From Pseudanabaena sp. PCC 7367 (lineage in GTDB: Bacteria > Cyanobacteriota > Cyanobacteriia > Pseudanabaenales > Pseudanabaenaceae), in assembly GCF_000317065.1 (NCBI RefSeq), contig NC_019701.1, forward strand, positions 3,544,001-3,608,000: a stretch of 64,000 nt of DNA, read 5' to 3'. The first letter of the stretch is position 1. Each line of letters opens with the position of its first letter. A model generated the notes under the pieces. It was not told the DNA's origin. It did not search any database and worked only from the letters and a program-made list of their open reading frames with translations. A program made the translations under genes and the position numbers. Of the stretch, positions 35,720-45,345 are shown piece by piece.

Positions 35720-37213
35720 TTAGCCATTCCCCAACCCCAAAGAACCTTGACGCGAGGCTAACCTGGCCTTGCCGGAAGCCGCCCAGTCTTGAAGTAATTC
35801 AATTTCCCGTTGTGCGGTTTTAGCCAACGGCACGATCTGACTAGCTGCTTGCAACACATCATCGGTGGTGAAATCGCGGTTTTGACTAAAGCCAATGTGC
35901 ATCGCCTCAATGATCGCCTGTTCGATCTCTGCGCCAGAAAAATCTGGGGTTTCATAGGCAAGGCGATCGGTATCATAGACCCGCAGGTTATGGGCACGAT
36001 ATTTACTTAAATGCACATCAAAAATTTGTTGCCGCTCGGTTTGGTTGGGGAGCCCCACAAAAAACACCTCATCAAACCTACCTTTGCGCAATAGTTCTGG
36101 CGGCAATTGGCGAATATTATTGGCCGTGGCCACAATAAAAACAGGCGTAGTTTTTTCTGCCATCCAGGTTAAAAAAGTCCCAAACACCCGACCAGTGGTG
36201 CCCGAATCGCCGCGACCATCTGCGCCCGAAAAAGCCTTGTCGATCTCGTCGATCCATAGGACACAAGGCGCTAATGCTTCTGCAAGCTGAATCATTTGTC
36301 GGGTGCGTGATTCACTCTCGCCCACCAAGCCACCAAACAATCGCCCCACATCCAGACGCAATAGGGGTAAATGCCAATGGTGGGAAATCGCCTTAGCCGT
36401 TAGTGATTTACCAGTGCCTTGAATGCCGGCCAGGAGCAAGCCCTTAGGATGGGGTAAGCCATATTGCCGTGCCCGTTCTGAAAAAGCACCACCCCGTCGC
36501 AATAACCATTCCTTGAGATTGTCTAAGCCACCAATGTCACTGATTTCGGCGGTGGCAGGATAGAAATCTAAAATTTGGGTTTGGCGAATACTCTGGCGTT
36601 TTTCTTCTAAGATCAAATCCACATCTTCGGGGCTAATCCAATTTTTGGCGGCGATCGCCTTGGCCAAAACCCGTCGAATCCGTTCTAGTGATAGACCCTG
36701 GCAAGCCCTGACCAGATCATCGATCGCCCTGGGTTCCAGCTCACTTTTGGTATCGGCCAGCAACTGCTTAAGCTCAGTTTTAATTTCAGTCGATTCTGGC
36801 AAAGGAAACTCCAGAATTGTAATTAGTTCGCCCAGCGTGTCCGGGATATTCACCTGATTGCTGAGCATGACTAGATTTTGAGGTTGGCTCTTGAGCTGTC
36901 GTGCCAGATTTTTGAGCTTGCGCGCGATCGCCACATCATCCAAAAAGCGATCGAAATCCCGCAACACAAATACCGCTGCTGCCTGGGTCTTTTCCACAAA
37001 TTCCAACGCCTGCAAAGGGTTGCGCTTTGCCACTGCCGCCGCGTTGGGATTTCCTTGATACCCATCCACAAAATCCCACACATAGGTAGGCCGACTCAGC
37101 ATACTCGCTACCCTGGCGATCGCCAATTCGGCGCGCTCCTCTTCTGGCGAAGGGATATAAATTAATGGATAACGCGCCCTGAGGGTGAGACTGAAATCTG
37201 CTTCAAAGCTCAT
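35720..37213 (-). CDS. AAA-family ATPase, Ycf46-like
   Basis: The 497-residue protein has an N-terminal domain of about 240 residues followed by a complete AAA module: Walker A GIQGTGKS (about 259-266), Walker B VLWIDEIDKA, sensor 1 ATAN and an arginine-finger stretch LLRKGRFDEVFF. This architecture and the N-terminus are those of Ycf46, which is encoded in red-algal plastids and linked in cyanobacteria to inorganic carbon uptake. The role in this organism is inferred. A small ORF follows directly. Gene is divergent from the 37776 gene. Confidence 0.88.
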   Translation of the reverse strand: MSFEADFSLTLRARYPLIYIPSPEEERAELAIARVASMLSRPTYVWDFVDGYQGNPNAAAVAKRNPLQALEFVEKTQAAAVFVLRDFDRFLDDVAIARKLKNLARQLKSQPQNLVMLSNQVNIPDTLGELITILEFPLPESTEIKTELKQLLADTKSELEPRAIDDLVRACQGLSLERIRRVLAKAIAAKNWISPEDVDLILEEKRQSIRQTQILDFYPATAEISDIGGLDNLKEWLLRRGGAFSERARQYGLPHPKGLLLAGIQGTGKSLTAKAISHHWHLPLLRLDVGRLFGGLVGESESRTRQMIQLAEALAPCVLWIDEIDKAFSGADGRGDSGTTGRVFGTFLTWMAEKTTPVFIVATANNIRQLPPELLRKGRFDEVFFVGLPNQTERQQIFDVHLSKYRAHNLRVYDTDRLAYETPDFSGAEIEQAIIEAMHIGFSQNRDFTTDDVLQAASQIVPLAKTAQREIELLQDWAASGKARLASRQGSLGLGNG

Positions 37214-37775
37214 GAAATTATTTATTGATTCTGGGTATTATTACTTTGCAATTGAGTAAGGCTGAATCGGTCATTCCTAAAAGGTTTCAACTAATATAGC
37301 GATTGAATTAATTTCTATTGCCATATTGGGAACTATAGGCAAGTGCTAGCTAACTCTACTTTTAAACATCCTGTAAACACCAAGTGAATCAGGATTCCGT
37401 AGATGGGGAGCACAGATTCAACCGGTTCAAGGCTGGCTAAGTCACTTAATAATTACTAGATAACTAGATAAATAACTAGATAACTTAGTGAGTGCCACCG
37501 CTACCATGCAATTACTCAATTAATCGGTATTTTAGTTCGGTACTTTAGTATGGTTGGTCTGTTTGCTAGTTTAGCAAGTTGAGCCAAATCAAGGCGAAGA
37601 ATCTAAATTTGATATTCGATCGCCATCTAGTAATTGAATTAGCCTAGCGATTGAAAAAGTATAGAAATACCGGATTCTATCACTTAAGCGAAGCAAAAAG
37701 CTAAGCAAAACTTCGGCAAATATATCGTATGTTGACTGTTGCGGTGAGAGCACCTAGAAAAAGATGAGGAAGGCA
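37214..37775. other. Divergent intergenic region with short tandem repeat
   Basis: The 562-base spacer has a tandem array of ACTAGATAA-like units at about 37450-37482 (ACTAGATAACTAGATAA and so on). No further feature is recognised. Confidence 0.5.
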
Positions 37776-38828
37776 ATGTTAAACCTACAAGATCGGCAGG
37801 CTTGGCAAAAGTTTGGCCATATTCTAACCAGCTTTGTTTCTGACCACATAGATCTGGTTGCGCCAGAACAAATTGAAACAAGGTTGGAACAAAAGACCCT
37901 GTCTCTTTCCTTTACCTTAATTACGGTCAGTCCCGAACGCGATCGCGCCAATCAATTTACCCACGATCTTGAAACGTTCATGCAACGCCTCAAGTTGGCT
38001 GGTGTAAAGCGGGTTAGTTTGGAATTTTTTGCCCCCGACGAACAAACACCTGCGCTGCAAGGTAGCTTTGAGTTGCCCTACATCAAGCCACCAGTTACGA
38101 ACGATGCAGCGATCGTCAAAAGTGCCGATTCTCAAGAATCACTTGCCCGCTCTGGTGCTCGCGCCAATAGCAAAGTAAATCGCCGTACTGGTAGAGGTGG
38201 CTCCTTGACGCGCCGGATGCGTGGTTGGTTGACTAGCTCTGAATTACGGCAAAGCGTTGACACCAACAGCAAACTAGCGATCCGTGATCCCAAGCGTTTA
38301 TTGGTTAATACCAAAGATGCCGCGATCATCAAATTCACCCAGGCGATCGATTGGGTTGATACCTATCCCTGGGAAGATTGGTTTGCCGCCAAAGTGCAAT
38401 GGCAAAAGCGTAGACACCGTCGTAACCTGGCCAAAGCCCTGTTTGAAGATTTTATGGTGCTGGCGGTTCTGGCCACGGCGCTGTTCTGGCTAAGTGGGCA
38501 GCTTTCTGGGCCAACCATGAACCTAGCACTACTTGCCGATCAACATTACGATCACAGCCTTGATTCGCCTGACTATCGCTGTGGCCGCCCTGGGGTTAAT
38601 CGCAAAAACTATGTCTGTCTCGATCGGGGCATGTCCTATCGTCAGGTTTCCAGCATTCTGGGTGATGAAGGTAAACCCCTGGGGATTGACCATAAGTTCG
38701 GTGATTGCGCTAGCCCTAACAAAGATCTATGCGGTGTGATTATTACCTGGCGTGATGGTAGCCGCAACATGAATGCTACTTTCAGTGACGATCGCCTGGT
38801 GGCTAAGGCCTGGCGTGATATGTCCTAG
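37776..38828 (+). CDS. Membrane protein with C-terminal OmlA/SmpA-like domain
   Basis: The 350-residue protein has an N-terminal domain of about 115 residues (LTSFVSDHID, then a TLSLSFTLITV strand and FMQRLKLAGVKRVSLEFF), a basic linker, another helical part, one membrane helix (about 228-248, FMVLAVLATALFWLSG) and a C-terminal domain with CGRPGVNRKNYVCLDRGMSYRQVSSILGD. The latter fits the SmpA/OmlA/BLIP fold (GMSxxxVxxxLG, with a closing WRDGSRNMNATF). ATG 37776 is chosen because GAGGA lies five bases before it. The ATG at 37764 has no ribosome binding site. Function unknown. Confidence 0.65.
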   Translation: MLNLQDRQAWQKFGHILTSFVSDHIDLVAPEQIETRLEQKTLSLSFTLITVSPERDRANQFTHDLETFMQRLKLAGVKRVSLEFFAPDEQTPALQGSFELPYIKPPVTNDAAIVKSADSQESLARSGARANSKVNRRTGRGGSLTRRMRGWLTSSELRQSVDTNSKLAIRDPKRLLVNTKDAAIIKFTQAIDWVDTYPWEDWFAAKVQWQKRRHRRNLAKALFEDFMVLAVLATALFWLSGQLSGPTMNLALLADQHYDHSLDSPDYRCGRPGVNRKNYVCLDRGMSYRQVSSILGDEGKPLGIDHKFGDCASPNKDLCGVIITWRDGSRNMNATFSDDRLVAKAWRDMS

Positions 38829-38987
38829 CCTCATGGTTTTAAAGCATTGCCCGATTGCAGCTTTGGCACTCAAGTTTTCAGCCATTGTTAGCCAATCCAG
38901 ATTTTAGTAATAATCGTGCTGATAAGATACTAATTAATTAAAGCTCAAGAAAGCTCAATTAAAATTAGCTGCCAACTTGCTATCAGT

Positions 38988-39854
38988 TTGCGATCAGTGC
39001 GCCAAAACTTACCGCATCAGTTATTTAATGCTTCTGCAAATTTAGTTCTTAGTTCGATTGTTGCCTCTGGTCTAGTAGTTTTTGCTAGACCTGTTTTTTT
39101 GCCTGCTTTTGGGGCAGAAATTAGCAACCTGAATACTGAGAATATTAATAGCGAACCGATCGAGGCGATCGCCCCCTGGTTGTTGCCGCCGCCAAATCAA
39201 TCGATCAGCGCAAATTTAAACATAACCCCAGCGGATCAATATCAAGCCAGTCTACTGCGCCAGCAAGGACTAGCCGATCGGCAGGTGGGGCTATTTGACC
39301 AAGCGATCGCCAACCTTGAGCAATCAACTCAGCTTGACCCGACTAACATTAATGGTCATGTCTTACTTGGTTGGACTCAGCACCTGGCTGGTGATCATGA
39401 CAATGCGGCGCGATCGCTGTGGCAGGCAATTCAACGCGATCCGCGATCGGTTGAGGCATTTAATGCGCTGGGGATTGTCTATCTGGTACGCGGCGATCTC
39501 AACCATGCGGTACTCAGCCACAGTTGGGCAGCCATGCTCAAACCAGATAATGAAATTGCTTACTATAATCTCAGCCTCGCCTATCAACGTCAGCAGGTCT
39601 ATGATTGGGCGATCGCCTATGGTAAAGCTGCCGCTAGCCTGGAGCCCTATAACCCTCATCCATTTGTAGCTTTAGCCGTTTGTTATTGGAGTCAAGGCGA
39701 TCAGGGCGATCGAGATCGGGCGATCGAAGCCTATCGCCAAGCACTGATTATTGATGCCCGCTATGGCGATCCTGGCTTTTTAAATTATCTAGACGAGGCA
39801 GGTTTTAGCGCCGAGCAAATTCAACTGGCTAAGGCAATTCTCTCTGCCACCTGA
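38988..39854 (+). CDS. Exported TPR-repeat protein
   Basis: The 288-residue protein starts with a signal-like segment (LVLSSIVASGLVVFARPVFLPAFGA, probable cleavage before EIS at about 44). At least four tetratricopeptide repeats follow from about residue 85, such as GLFDQAIANLEQSTQLDPTN, NAARSLWQAIQRDPRSVEAF and DRAIEAYRQALIIDARYG. TPR proteins act as binding scaffolds. The start is TTG 38988; GTG 38997 is an alternative. No ATG is in frame upstream. It is a single gene, upstream of pheT. Confidence 0.75.
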   Translation: MRSVRQNLPHQLFNASANLVLSSIVASGLVVFARPVFLPAFGAEISNLNTENINSEPIEAIAPWLLPPPNQSISANLNITPADQYQASLLRQQGLADRQVGLFDQAIANLEQSTQLDPTNINGHVLLGWTQHLAGDHDNAARSLWQAIQRDPRSVEAFNALGIVYLVRGDLNHAVLSHSWAAMLKPDNEIAYYNLSLAYQRQQVYDWAIAYGKAAASLEPYNPHPFVALAVCYWSQGDQGDRDRAIEAYRQALIIDARYGDPGFLNYLDEAGFSAEQIQLAKAILSAT

Positions 39855-40030
39855 GCTTAAATTTAATCTGTTAGGATCAGGGCAACTTGGTGCAGTAAAG
39901 TTATAGATTGTATAACCTTTGAGCAATTGTTGCGCCTAGGCTATTTCAACCCCAATTTTTGTTAGTATTTCTGCGGAAGAGACATAATCGAGTCACTCCA
40001 TCAATTCCCACCAGATTCCTAAATTTGTAG

Positions 40031-42484
40031 ATGTATATTTCAATTAACTGGCTAAAAGAACTAATCGAGTTCGATCTGACCGCTGAAGATTTAGCCCACA
40101 AACTGACTATGTCGGGCTTTGAGGTAGAAGGAATCGAAGATCGCCGCACCTGGGCCGATGGCGTGGTGCTGGGCCAAATTATTACTGCCGATCGCCATCC
40201 CAACGCTGATAAGCTTCAGGTTTGTAGCGTTGATGTGGGAGCGGCTGAAAAGCTCGAAATTGTCTGCGGTGCTGCCAATGCCAGAGCTGGTATTTATGTC
40301 GCCGTCGCCACGATCGGCACCTATTTGCCCCGGATCGATCTCAAGATTAAATCAGCCAAACTACGCGGGGTGAAGTCATCGGGGATGATCTGTTCCCTGG
40401 CAGAGCTAGGCTTAACCAAGGATTCTGAAGGCATTTATGAATTTAGCTTTGCTGACGAAAATATCCCGGCGCTGGGTAGTGATGTGCGCCCCTGGCTGGG
40501 ACTGGATGATGTGATCTTAGATGTGACCTCAACCGCCAATCGCGCCGATGCCCTGAGTATGGTGGGGATCGCCCGCGAAGTGGCAGCTTTTTCTGGCGGT
40601 AAATTGTCGTTACCAGAACCAAATCTGACTGGTGAACCTAAGCAAGGCGATTGGGTTTCCGTCGAAGAACCCAAAGGTTGTCCAGCCTATTCGGGCAGCT
40701 TGATTAAGGGGATTAAAATTGCTGAATCGCCCACCTGGCTAAAACAGCGCTTGGTGGCGGCAGGAATGCGACCGATCAGTAACATTGTGGACATTACTAA
40801 CTTTGTGATGCTGGAATGGGGGCAGCCGCTCCATGCTTTTGATGCCAACAAATTGGCTGAAAACCTGCAAATTGGGGTCAGGTTTGCCAGGGCTAGCGAG
40901 AAAGAACAACTCAAAACCCTAGATGATCAGAAACGCGATCTACAGAATCAAAGTTTTATAATTACTTCCGGCGATCGCCCGGTGGCTCTGGCTGGTCTGA
41001 TCGGTGGGGCTGACACCGAGGTTGGCGATCAAACCGTTGATATTATGCTGGAAGCGGCTTTGTTTGACTCTGCCACGATCAGGCGATCGGCGCGTGCCCA
41101 CGGCTTGCGTACTGAAGCATCGGCTCGGTTTGAACGGGGGGTGAATTTCTCTGGCCTGGAAACTGCCCGCGATCGCGCAATTCAATTAATTCTAGAAATT
41201 GCTGGCGGTGAATTGACTGAACAAAGCGTAGTTGACAATCGCGCTCCCCTGACCCGCACGATCGAGCTGCGCCTGAGTCGGGTGCAAGAAATTCTGGGTA
41301 GTATTGAAGCTGATGATGGGGAACTAGCTGATTTGCCTGCAATGGCAGTGGAGCAAACTCTAGCTACCCTTGGGTTTGAATTGCAATCCCATAGCACCAA
41401 TAACAATGGCGATCGGCATCTGGATCAAGGTTCAGCCGCGATTAAGTGGTTAGTGAAAGTGCCTTCCTATCGCTATGCGGACATTGAGCGGGAAATCGAT
41501 CTAATCGAAGAGGTAGCTCGCATCTATGGCTACGATAAATTTGTGGAAACCCTACCCGATCGCACTGAGTTAGGTTTTCTATCCCTTGATTATTTGCTCA
41601 CTAGGCAACTGCGCGAAATCCTCAAAGGAGTTGGCCTCACTGAGTTGGTGCATGTGTCGTTGACTAGCCCAACCGAAGATAATCAAGTATTGGTGGCTAA
41701 TCCCGCTGCTGCTGAGTTTAGTGCCCTGCGCAAGGATTTGTTAGCAGGCTTGATCGATGCGTTTGCCAGCAATATTAGCAACGGTAATGGCTCTCTCTGG
41801 GGCTATGAGATCGGCAGTGTGTTTTGGCTTGACGAAGAGGGCAGCAATGAAGCTACTCATTTAGGTGGTATTTTAGGTGGCGATCCTACTGTGGGCGTAT
41901 GGCAAAAGAGCAGCCAACCAATTAATTGGTATGAGGCCAAGGGAATGCTCGAAACCGTATTTCATCGTCTTGGCGTTGAGGTGGAATATCAACCCGATCG
42001 CGCTGATGCTCGGTTGCATCCTGGTCGCACTGCCTCATTGTGGATTGATGGCAATCGCCTGGGGGTATTTGGCCAACTCCATCCTGAGCTAATTCAACAG
42101 CGCGAGCTACCGGATCAGGTCTATGTATTTGAGTTGGATTTATTTACGCTACTAGAAGCAGTAGCACAGTTAGCAATCCCCATCTTTAAGACCTATTCTA
42201 CCTACCCCAGCAGCGATCGAGATATTGCCTTCTTTGCGGCTAATAGTATTTCAGTGGCGGAGTTGCAGCGATCGATTAAACGCAGTGGCGGCGCATTACT
42301 AGAATCAGTTGATTTATTCGATCAATATATTGGCAAGGGTGTGCCAGAAGGGCAACGTAGCTTAGCTTTCCGGCTAGTTTATCGCGCCAGCGATCGCACC
42401 CTTACCGATGAGGACGTAAATAAGGTACATCAACAGGTACGCGACAATCTGGAGGAAAAATTCAGCGTCAGTTTGCGTAGTTAG
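40031..42484 (+). CDS. pheT: Phenylalanine-tRNA ligase beta subunit
   Basis: The 817-residue chain has the PheT order: N-terminal helix/wing, tRNA-binding OB domain (about 40-150), B3/B4 (residues about 200-400), B5 and the catalytic-like core with the second ferredoxin-like anticodon domain at the end ([12 protein letters not shown] and [25 protein letters not shown]). It forms an alpha2-beta2 enzyme with PheS to charge tRNA-Phe; pheS is not in the window. The N-terminus [15 protein letters not shown] is the family start. Length is normal. Confidence 0.96.
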   Translation: MYISINWLKELIEFDLTAEDLAHKLTMSGFEVEGIEDRRTWADGVVLGQIITADRHPNADKLQVCSVDVGAAEKLEIVCGAANARAGIYVAVATIGTYLPRIDLKIKSAKLRGVKSSGMICSLAELGLTKDSEGIYEFSFADENIPALGSDVRPWLGLDDVILDVTSTANRADALSMVGIAREVAAFSGGKLSLPEPNLTGEPKQGDWVSVEEPKGCPAYSGSLIKGIKIAESPTWLKQRLVAAGMRPISNIVDITNFVMLEWGQPLHAFDANKLAENLQIGVRFARASEKEQLKTLDDQKRDLQNQSFIITSGDRPVALAGLIGGADTEVGDQTVDIMLEAALFDSATIRRSARAHGLRTEASARFERGVNFSGLETARDRAIQLILEIAGGELTEQSVVDNRAPLTRTIELRLSRVQEILGSIEADDGELADLPAMAVEQTLATLGFELQSHSTNNNGDRHLDQGSAAIKWLVKVPSYRYADIEREIDLIEEVARIYGYDKFVETLPDRTELGFLSLDYLLTRQLREILKGVGLTELVHVSLTSPTEDNQVLVANPAAAEFSALRKDLLAGLIDAFASNISNGNGSLWGYEIGSVFWLDEEGSNEATHLGGILGGDPTVGVWQKSSQPINWYEAKGMLETVFHRLGVEVEYQPDRADARLHPGRTASLWIDGNRLGVFGQLHPELIQQRELPDQVYVFELDLFTLLEAVAQLAIPIFKTYSTYPSSDRDIAFFAANSISVAELQRSIKRSGGALLESVDLFDQYIGKGVPEGQRSLAFRLVYRASDRTLTDEDVNKVHQQVRDNLEEKFSVSLRS

Positions 42485-42526
42485 ATGTGTAGTTAGAATT
42501 TAAAACTTTAGCTAGGCGGCTAACAT

Positions 42527-44248
42527 ATGGCGATCGAATATGACCTGGTGGTGATCGGCGGGATTGATGGGTTGGGCGCAAATCACACCTATGCCTTAGC
42601 TAGTCGTGCCGCAAAGTATGGTGCTAGGGTTGCCCTGGTGACCAATTGGCAATTAATTGCTTCGGCTCGTGCTGCTCAGGTTGGGGCGCAAGTTCTGCAA
42701 TTTCCCCAACCATTGCCCCATTGGTCAGATCTGCGCGATTACTTTAACCGCCATGCCAACCCCAAAGAGCAACTTGAAGCCCTGCAAATTCAAGGCGTAG
42801 ATGTGGTTTTAGGTGATGGCAAATTTTACGATCGCCAGACTTTACTTGTAACTACTGCTCAATCAAAGTCCAACCATTCGCCGTCGATCCCCACCTCTGA
42901 GACCGAGGAGTTACCTAACTACGGTAACCAACGCCTGATCAAATCCCGCAACTTTGCGATCGCCTGGACTCCCACACCACCAATGCACAAAATTGTGGGG
43001 CTGGAACGGGTGAACTATCTAAACTGCGATCGGCTGTGGCAGCTACCAGAATTGCCAGAATCGATTGCCTTAATTGGTGGTGATGCCCAAAGTTGCACCC
43101 TGGCGCAAGCCCTATCTAGGCTGGGTTGTCAGACAACAATGCTAGTGCCAGAAACTCACATCCTGGGCGATCGGGCTAATTTATTTACTAGCCATAACTC
43201 ACAGGATCAAAAACCTGGTAAAAAACAAATCACCACCCAAACTGATGTGGAAGTGGCGCGATTGCTCCAGGCTCAGCTAGAAACAGCCCATTTAAAATTA
43301 AGCTCAAGCTATCCTCCGCAAAATCCTGCCCCCGATCGCCCCAATAAACAAGCACAACCGATCGCCATTTACACCAGCCATCGCGTTACTGCGGTTGCTC
43401 CAATTACTCCGATTACCTCAATCCCGTTGGATCGTGAAGTAAATGAAGTATCTAGCAAAGATGCAAGCGATCGCCCCACATTAGATCGCAATGTCCTTCA
43501 ATCGGAGCAAACCTCAGTGCTACAGGAAAAAACAGGTATAAAGATCTGGGCAGGCGATCGCACCTTTACCGATCTGCATCTGCTAATTCCTAATTTAAAT
43601 AATGCAATTAATCGATTGCCAGCTAACCTTGGCCTAGAAAAGGCAGTAGTGAAAACAAATCTTGATGTGAATAATGGCAGCTTTGGCCTTGCCTTAAATT
43701 CCAAATGCCAGACCAGCAATCGCCGTATTTATGGCTGCCGCTCCCATGCTGATATCGATCTGATTTTGCAAAACACCTTATTTTTACCTACTGCCAGATT
43801 AAATCCCCAGCCAAGCTTACAAACAAGCGCAACCCAACCAGCGATCGCTAGCCTGGGGTTAAGTGAGATCGCTGCTCGCCTCACCTATGGTCAGGATTTA
43901 GATGTTTTGCGATCGCCACTACCACCGCAGGGTTACTTAAAAATTCTCTGCCGTGGTAATGGACAAATTGTGGGGGTGCATGGCTTGGGTAGCAATGCGA
44001 TGGCGGCAATTTCAGCAATTGCGATCGCCATGACTAAAAAAATTGGCCTCAAGCAACTAGCCACCCTGCGGCAAACTGTGCCACAGCAGCATAGCAATCT
44101 AGGCGATCGTAGCAATCCTGGCCTAAATGGTCTAAACCTGCTTGCGATCGCGGTTGAACAACTAGAAAAGCAACAGCTACAACGGCAGGTTAGAAAACGC
44201 CGGTGGCTAGAGCGTTGGTTTATGTGGCGGCGGGACTATAATTTGTGA
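42527..44248 (+). CDS. Degenerate pyridine nucleotide-disulfide oxidoreductase-like flavoprotein
   Basis: The 573-residue protein aligns with the two-nucleotide-domain flavoprotein family in outline: N-terminal YDLVVIGG, the NAD region SIALIGGDAQSCTLAQALSRLG, a DVEVARLLQAQLE helix and a C-terminal dimerisation domain with GYLKILCRGNGQIVGVHGLG. It lacks the redox CxxxxC near residue 45, and its FAD motif GDV is replaced by GCRSHAD. The N-terminal glycine motif is also altered (GGIDGLGANH). Polar insertions lengthen it. It probably has no disulfide reductase activity. What it does is unknown. Confidence 0.65.
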   Translation: MAIEYDLVVIGGIDGLGANHTYALASRAAKYGARVALVTNWQLIASARAAQVGAQVLQFPQPLPHWSDLRDYFNRHANPKEQLEALQIQGVDVVLGDGKFYDRQTLLVTTAQSKSNHSPSIPTSETEELPNYGNQRLIKSRNFAIAWTPTPPMHKIVGLERVNYLNCDRLWQLPELPESIALIGGDAQSCTLAQALSRLGCQTTMLVPETHILGDRANLFTSHNSQDQKPGKKQITTQTDVEVARLLQAQLETAHLKLSSSYPPQNPAPDRPNKQAQPIAIYTSHRVTAVAPITPITSIPLDREVNEVSSKDASDRPTLDRNVLQSEQTSVLQEKTGIKIWAGDRTFTDLHLLIPNLNNAINRLPANLGLEKAVVKTNLDVNNGSFGLALNSKCQTSNRRIYGCRSHADIDLILQNTLFLPTARLNPQPSLQTSATQPAIASLGLSEIAARLTYGQDLDVLRSPLPPQGYLKILCRGNGQIVGVHGLGSNAMAAISAIAIAMTKKIGLKQLATLRQTVPQQHSNLGDRSNPGLNGLNLLAIAVEQLEKQQLQRQVRKRRWLERWFMWRRDYNL

Positions 44249-44311
44249 TCAGCAAACTATGCCAAGGTCACCTGGATAATTTGGCGATCGGTATTGCCCT
44301 CGCCACTAAAC

Positions 44312-45136
44312 CTAACCAGGAATACGCAGCAAAAATACTGGGCAAGTGGCCTTTACCCGTACATAATCGGATACGGATTTACCCAATAACAGATCGAGAT
44401 CTGGCAAGCCCCTAGCAACGTTGGGACGACGATCGTGCGATCCCAATAGTAGTAAAGTTGCATTGCTTTCTTCCGCAGCTTTGCAAATTTCCTTGCCCTG
44501 ATCGCCAGAACGCATGTAGACCCGATAGGGGATATTACTCCGCTTGACCTTAGCGATCGCGCTTTCCATCACTTCATCATTGGCCATCTCACCGCTATCG
44601 CGTTTTTTGCCAATCCGCAGTAAGGAAATTTCACCATCTTTGTAACCACTCATCAATGCGATCGCAAGATCCAAACACTTCTCTGAACCATCGAGTGCCA
44701 CCATCACATTGCGAATGCTGCGGATATAGACATCATCCTTCACCAGCAACATTGGCACTTCGGTAAGCTGAAATACATACTGGCTCACAGAGTTGGCCAA
44801 GATCGCCTGAATTCGCCCCAAGCCCCGCGAACCCATGACCAAAAAATCTGGTTTTAGCTCTTCGGCCACTTTGCAAACCACTGATTTGGGATCACCTTCT
44901 TTTAGCAAAGAAGTAACTTGTTGATTGTCACTCAATTTCAAACTGGCTGTTTCTTTTTCCAGAATGCGTTCCCCCGCCAGTCGATATTCGGTTAAACCTT
45001 CGGAGCTAGCACCCACTGGAATAATATGCAAAATGGTGATTTGCGATCGGCTCAAGCTGGGCATTGCCAACATCATGTTGATCATTTCGCGCGATCGGCC
45101 AGAGCCATCGACTGCCACCAATATATTCTCAAACAT
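44312..45136 (-). CDS. Tandem universal stress protein (two Usp domains)
   Basis: The 274-residue protein contains two Usp domains. The first (1-140) starts MFENILVAVDGSGRSREMINMML and holds LVMGSRGLGRIQ with the G-x2-G-x9-G(S/T) ATP-binding pattern. The second (141-274) has NVMVALDGSEKCL and ATLLLLGSHDRRPN. Tandem Usp proteins bind ATP and help in stress survival. The spacing and length fit the family. The gene is downstream of the CARF-like gene on the same strand, but 209 bases apart, so an operon is possible but not shown. Confidence 0.93.
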   Translation of the reverse strand: MFENILVAVDGSGRSREMINMMLAMPSLSRSQITILHIIPVGASSEGLTEYRLAGERILEKETASLKLSDNQQVTSLLKEGDPKSVVCKVAEELKPDFLVMGSRGLGRIQAILANSVSQYVFQLTEVPMLLVKDDVYIRSIRNVMVALDGSEKCLDLAIALMSGYKDGEISLLRIGKKRDSGEMANDEVMESAIAKVKRSNIPYRVYMRSGDQGKEICKAAEESNATLLLLGSHDRRPNVARGLPDLDLLLGKSVSDYVRVKATCPVFLLRIPG

Positions 45137-45345
45137 AGAATCTATCCCTATTCAAACCTAAATCTTGGAGCTGAATTTTTTTTCTATTATTTGAGTAAAT
45201 AACAATTGGGAGTGTTTGCTCACAAAAAGTAGCGAAACTTAAAGATCCAATTGGTTGTCTTGGGTTTGGCGCTGTCTTTTACCTTTGCTCGTTAAATTGA
45301 GCTGGTGCGGTGTTGCCTCGATCGATCTACATGACTCTATACAGG

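Noticed and set aside
37450-37482. Array of short ACTAGATAA repeats considered as a CRISPR remnant
   Set aside because: The units are nine bases and lack spacers, so it is a simple tandem repeat.
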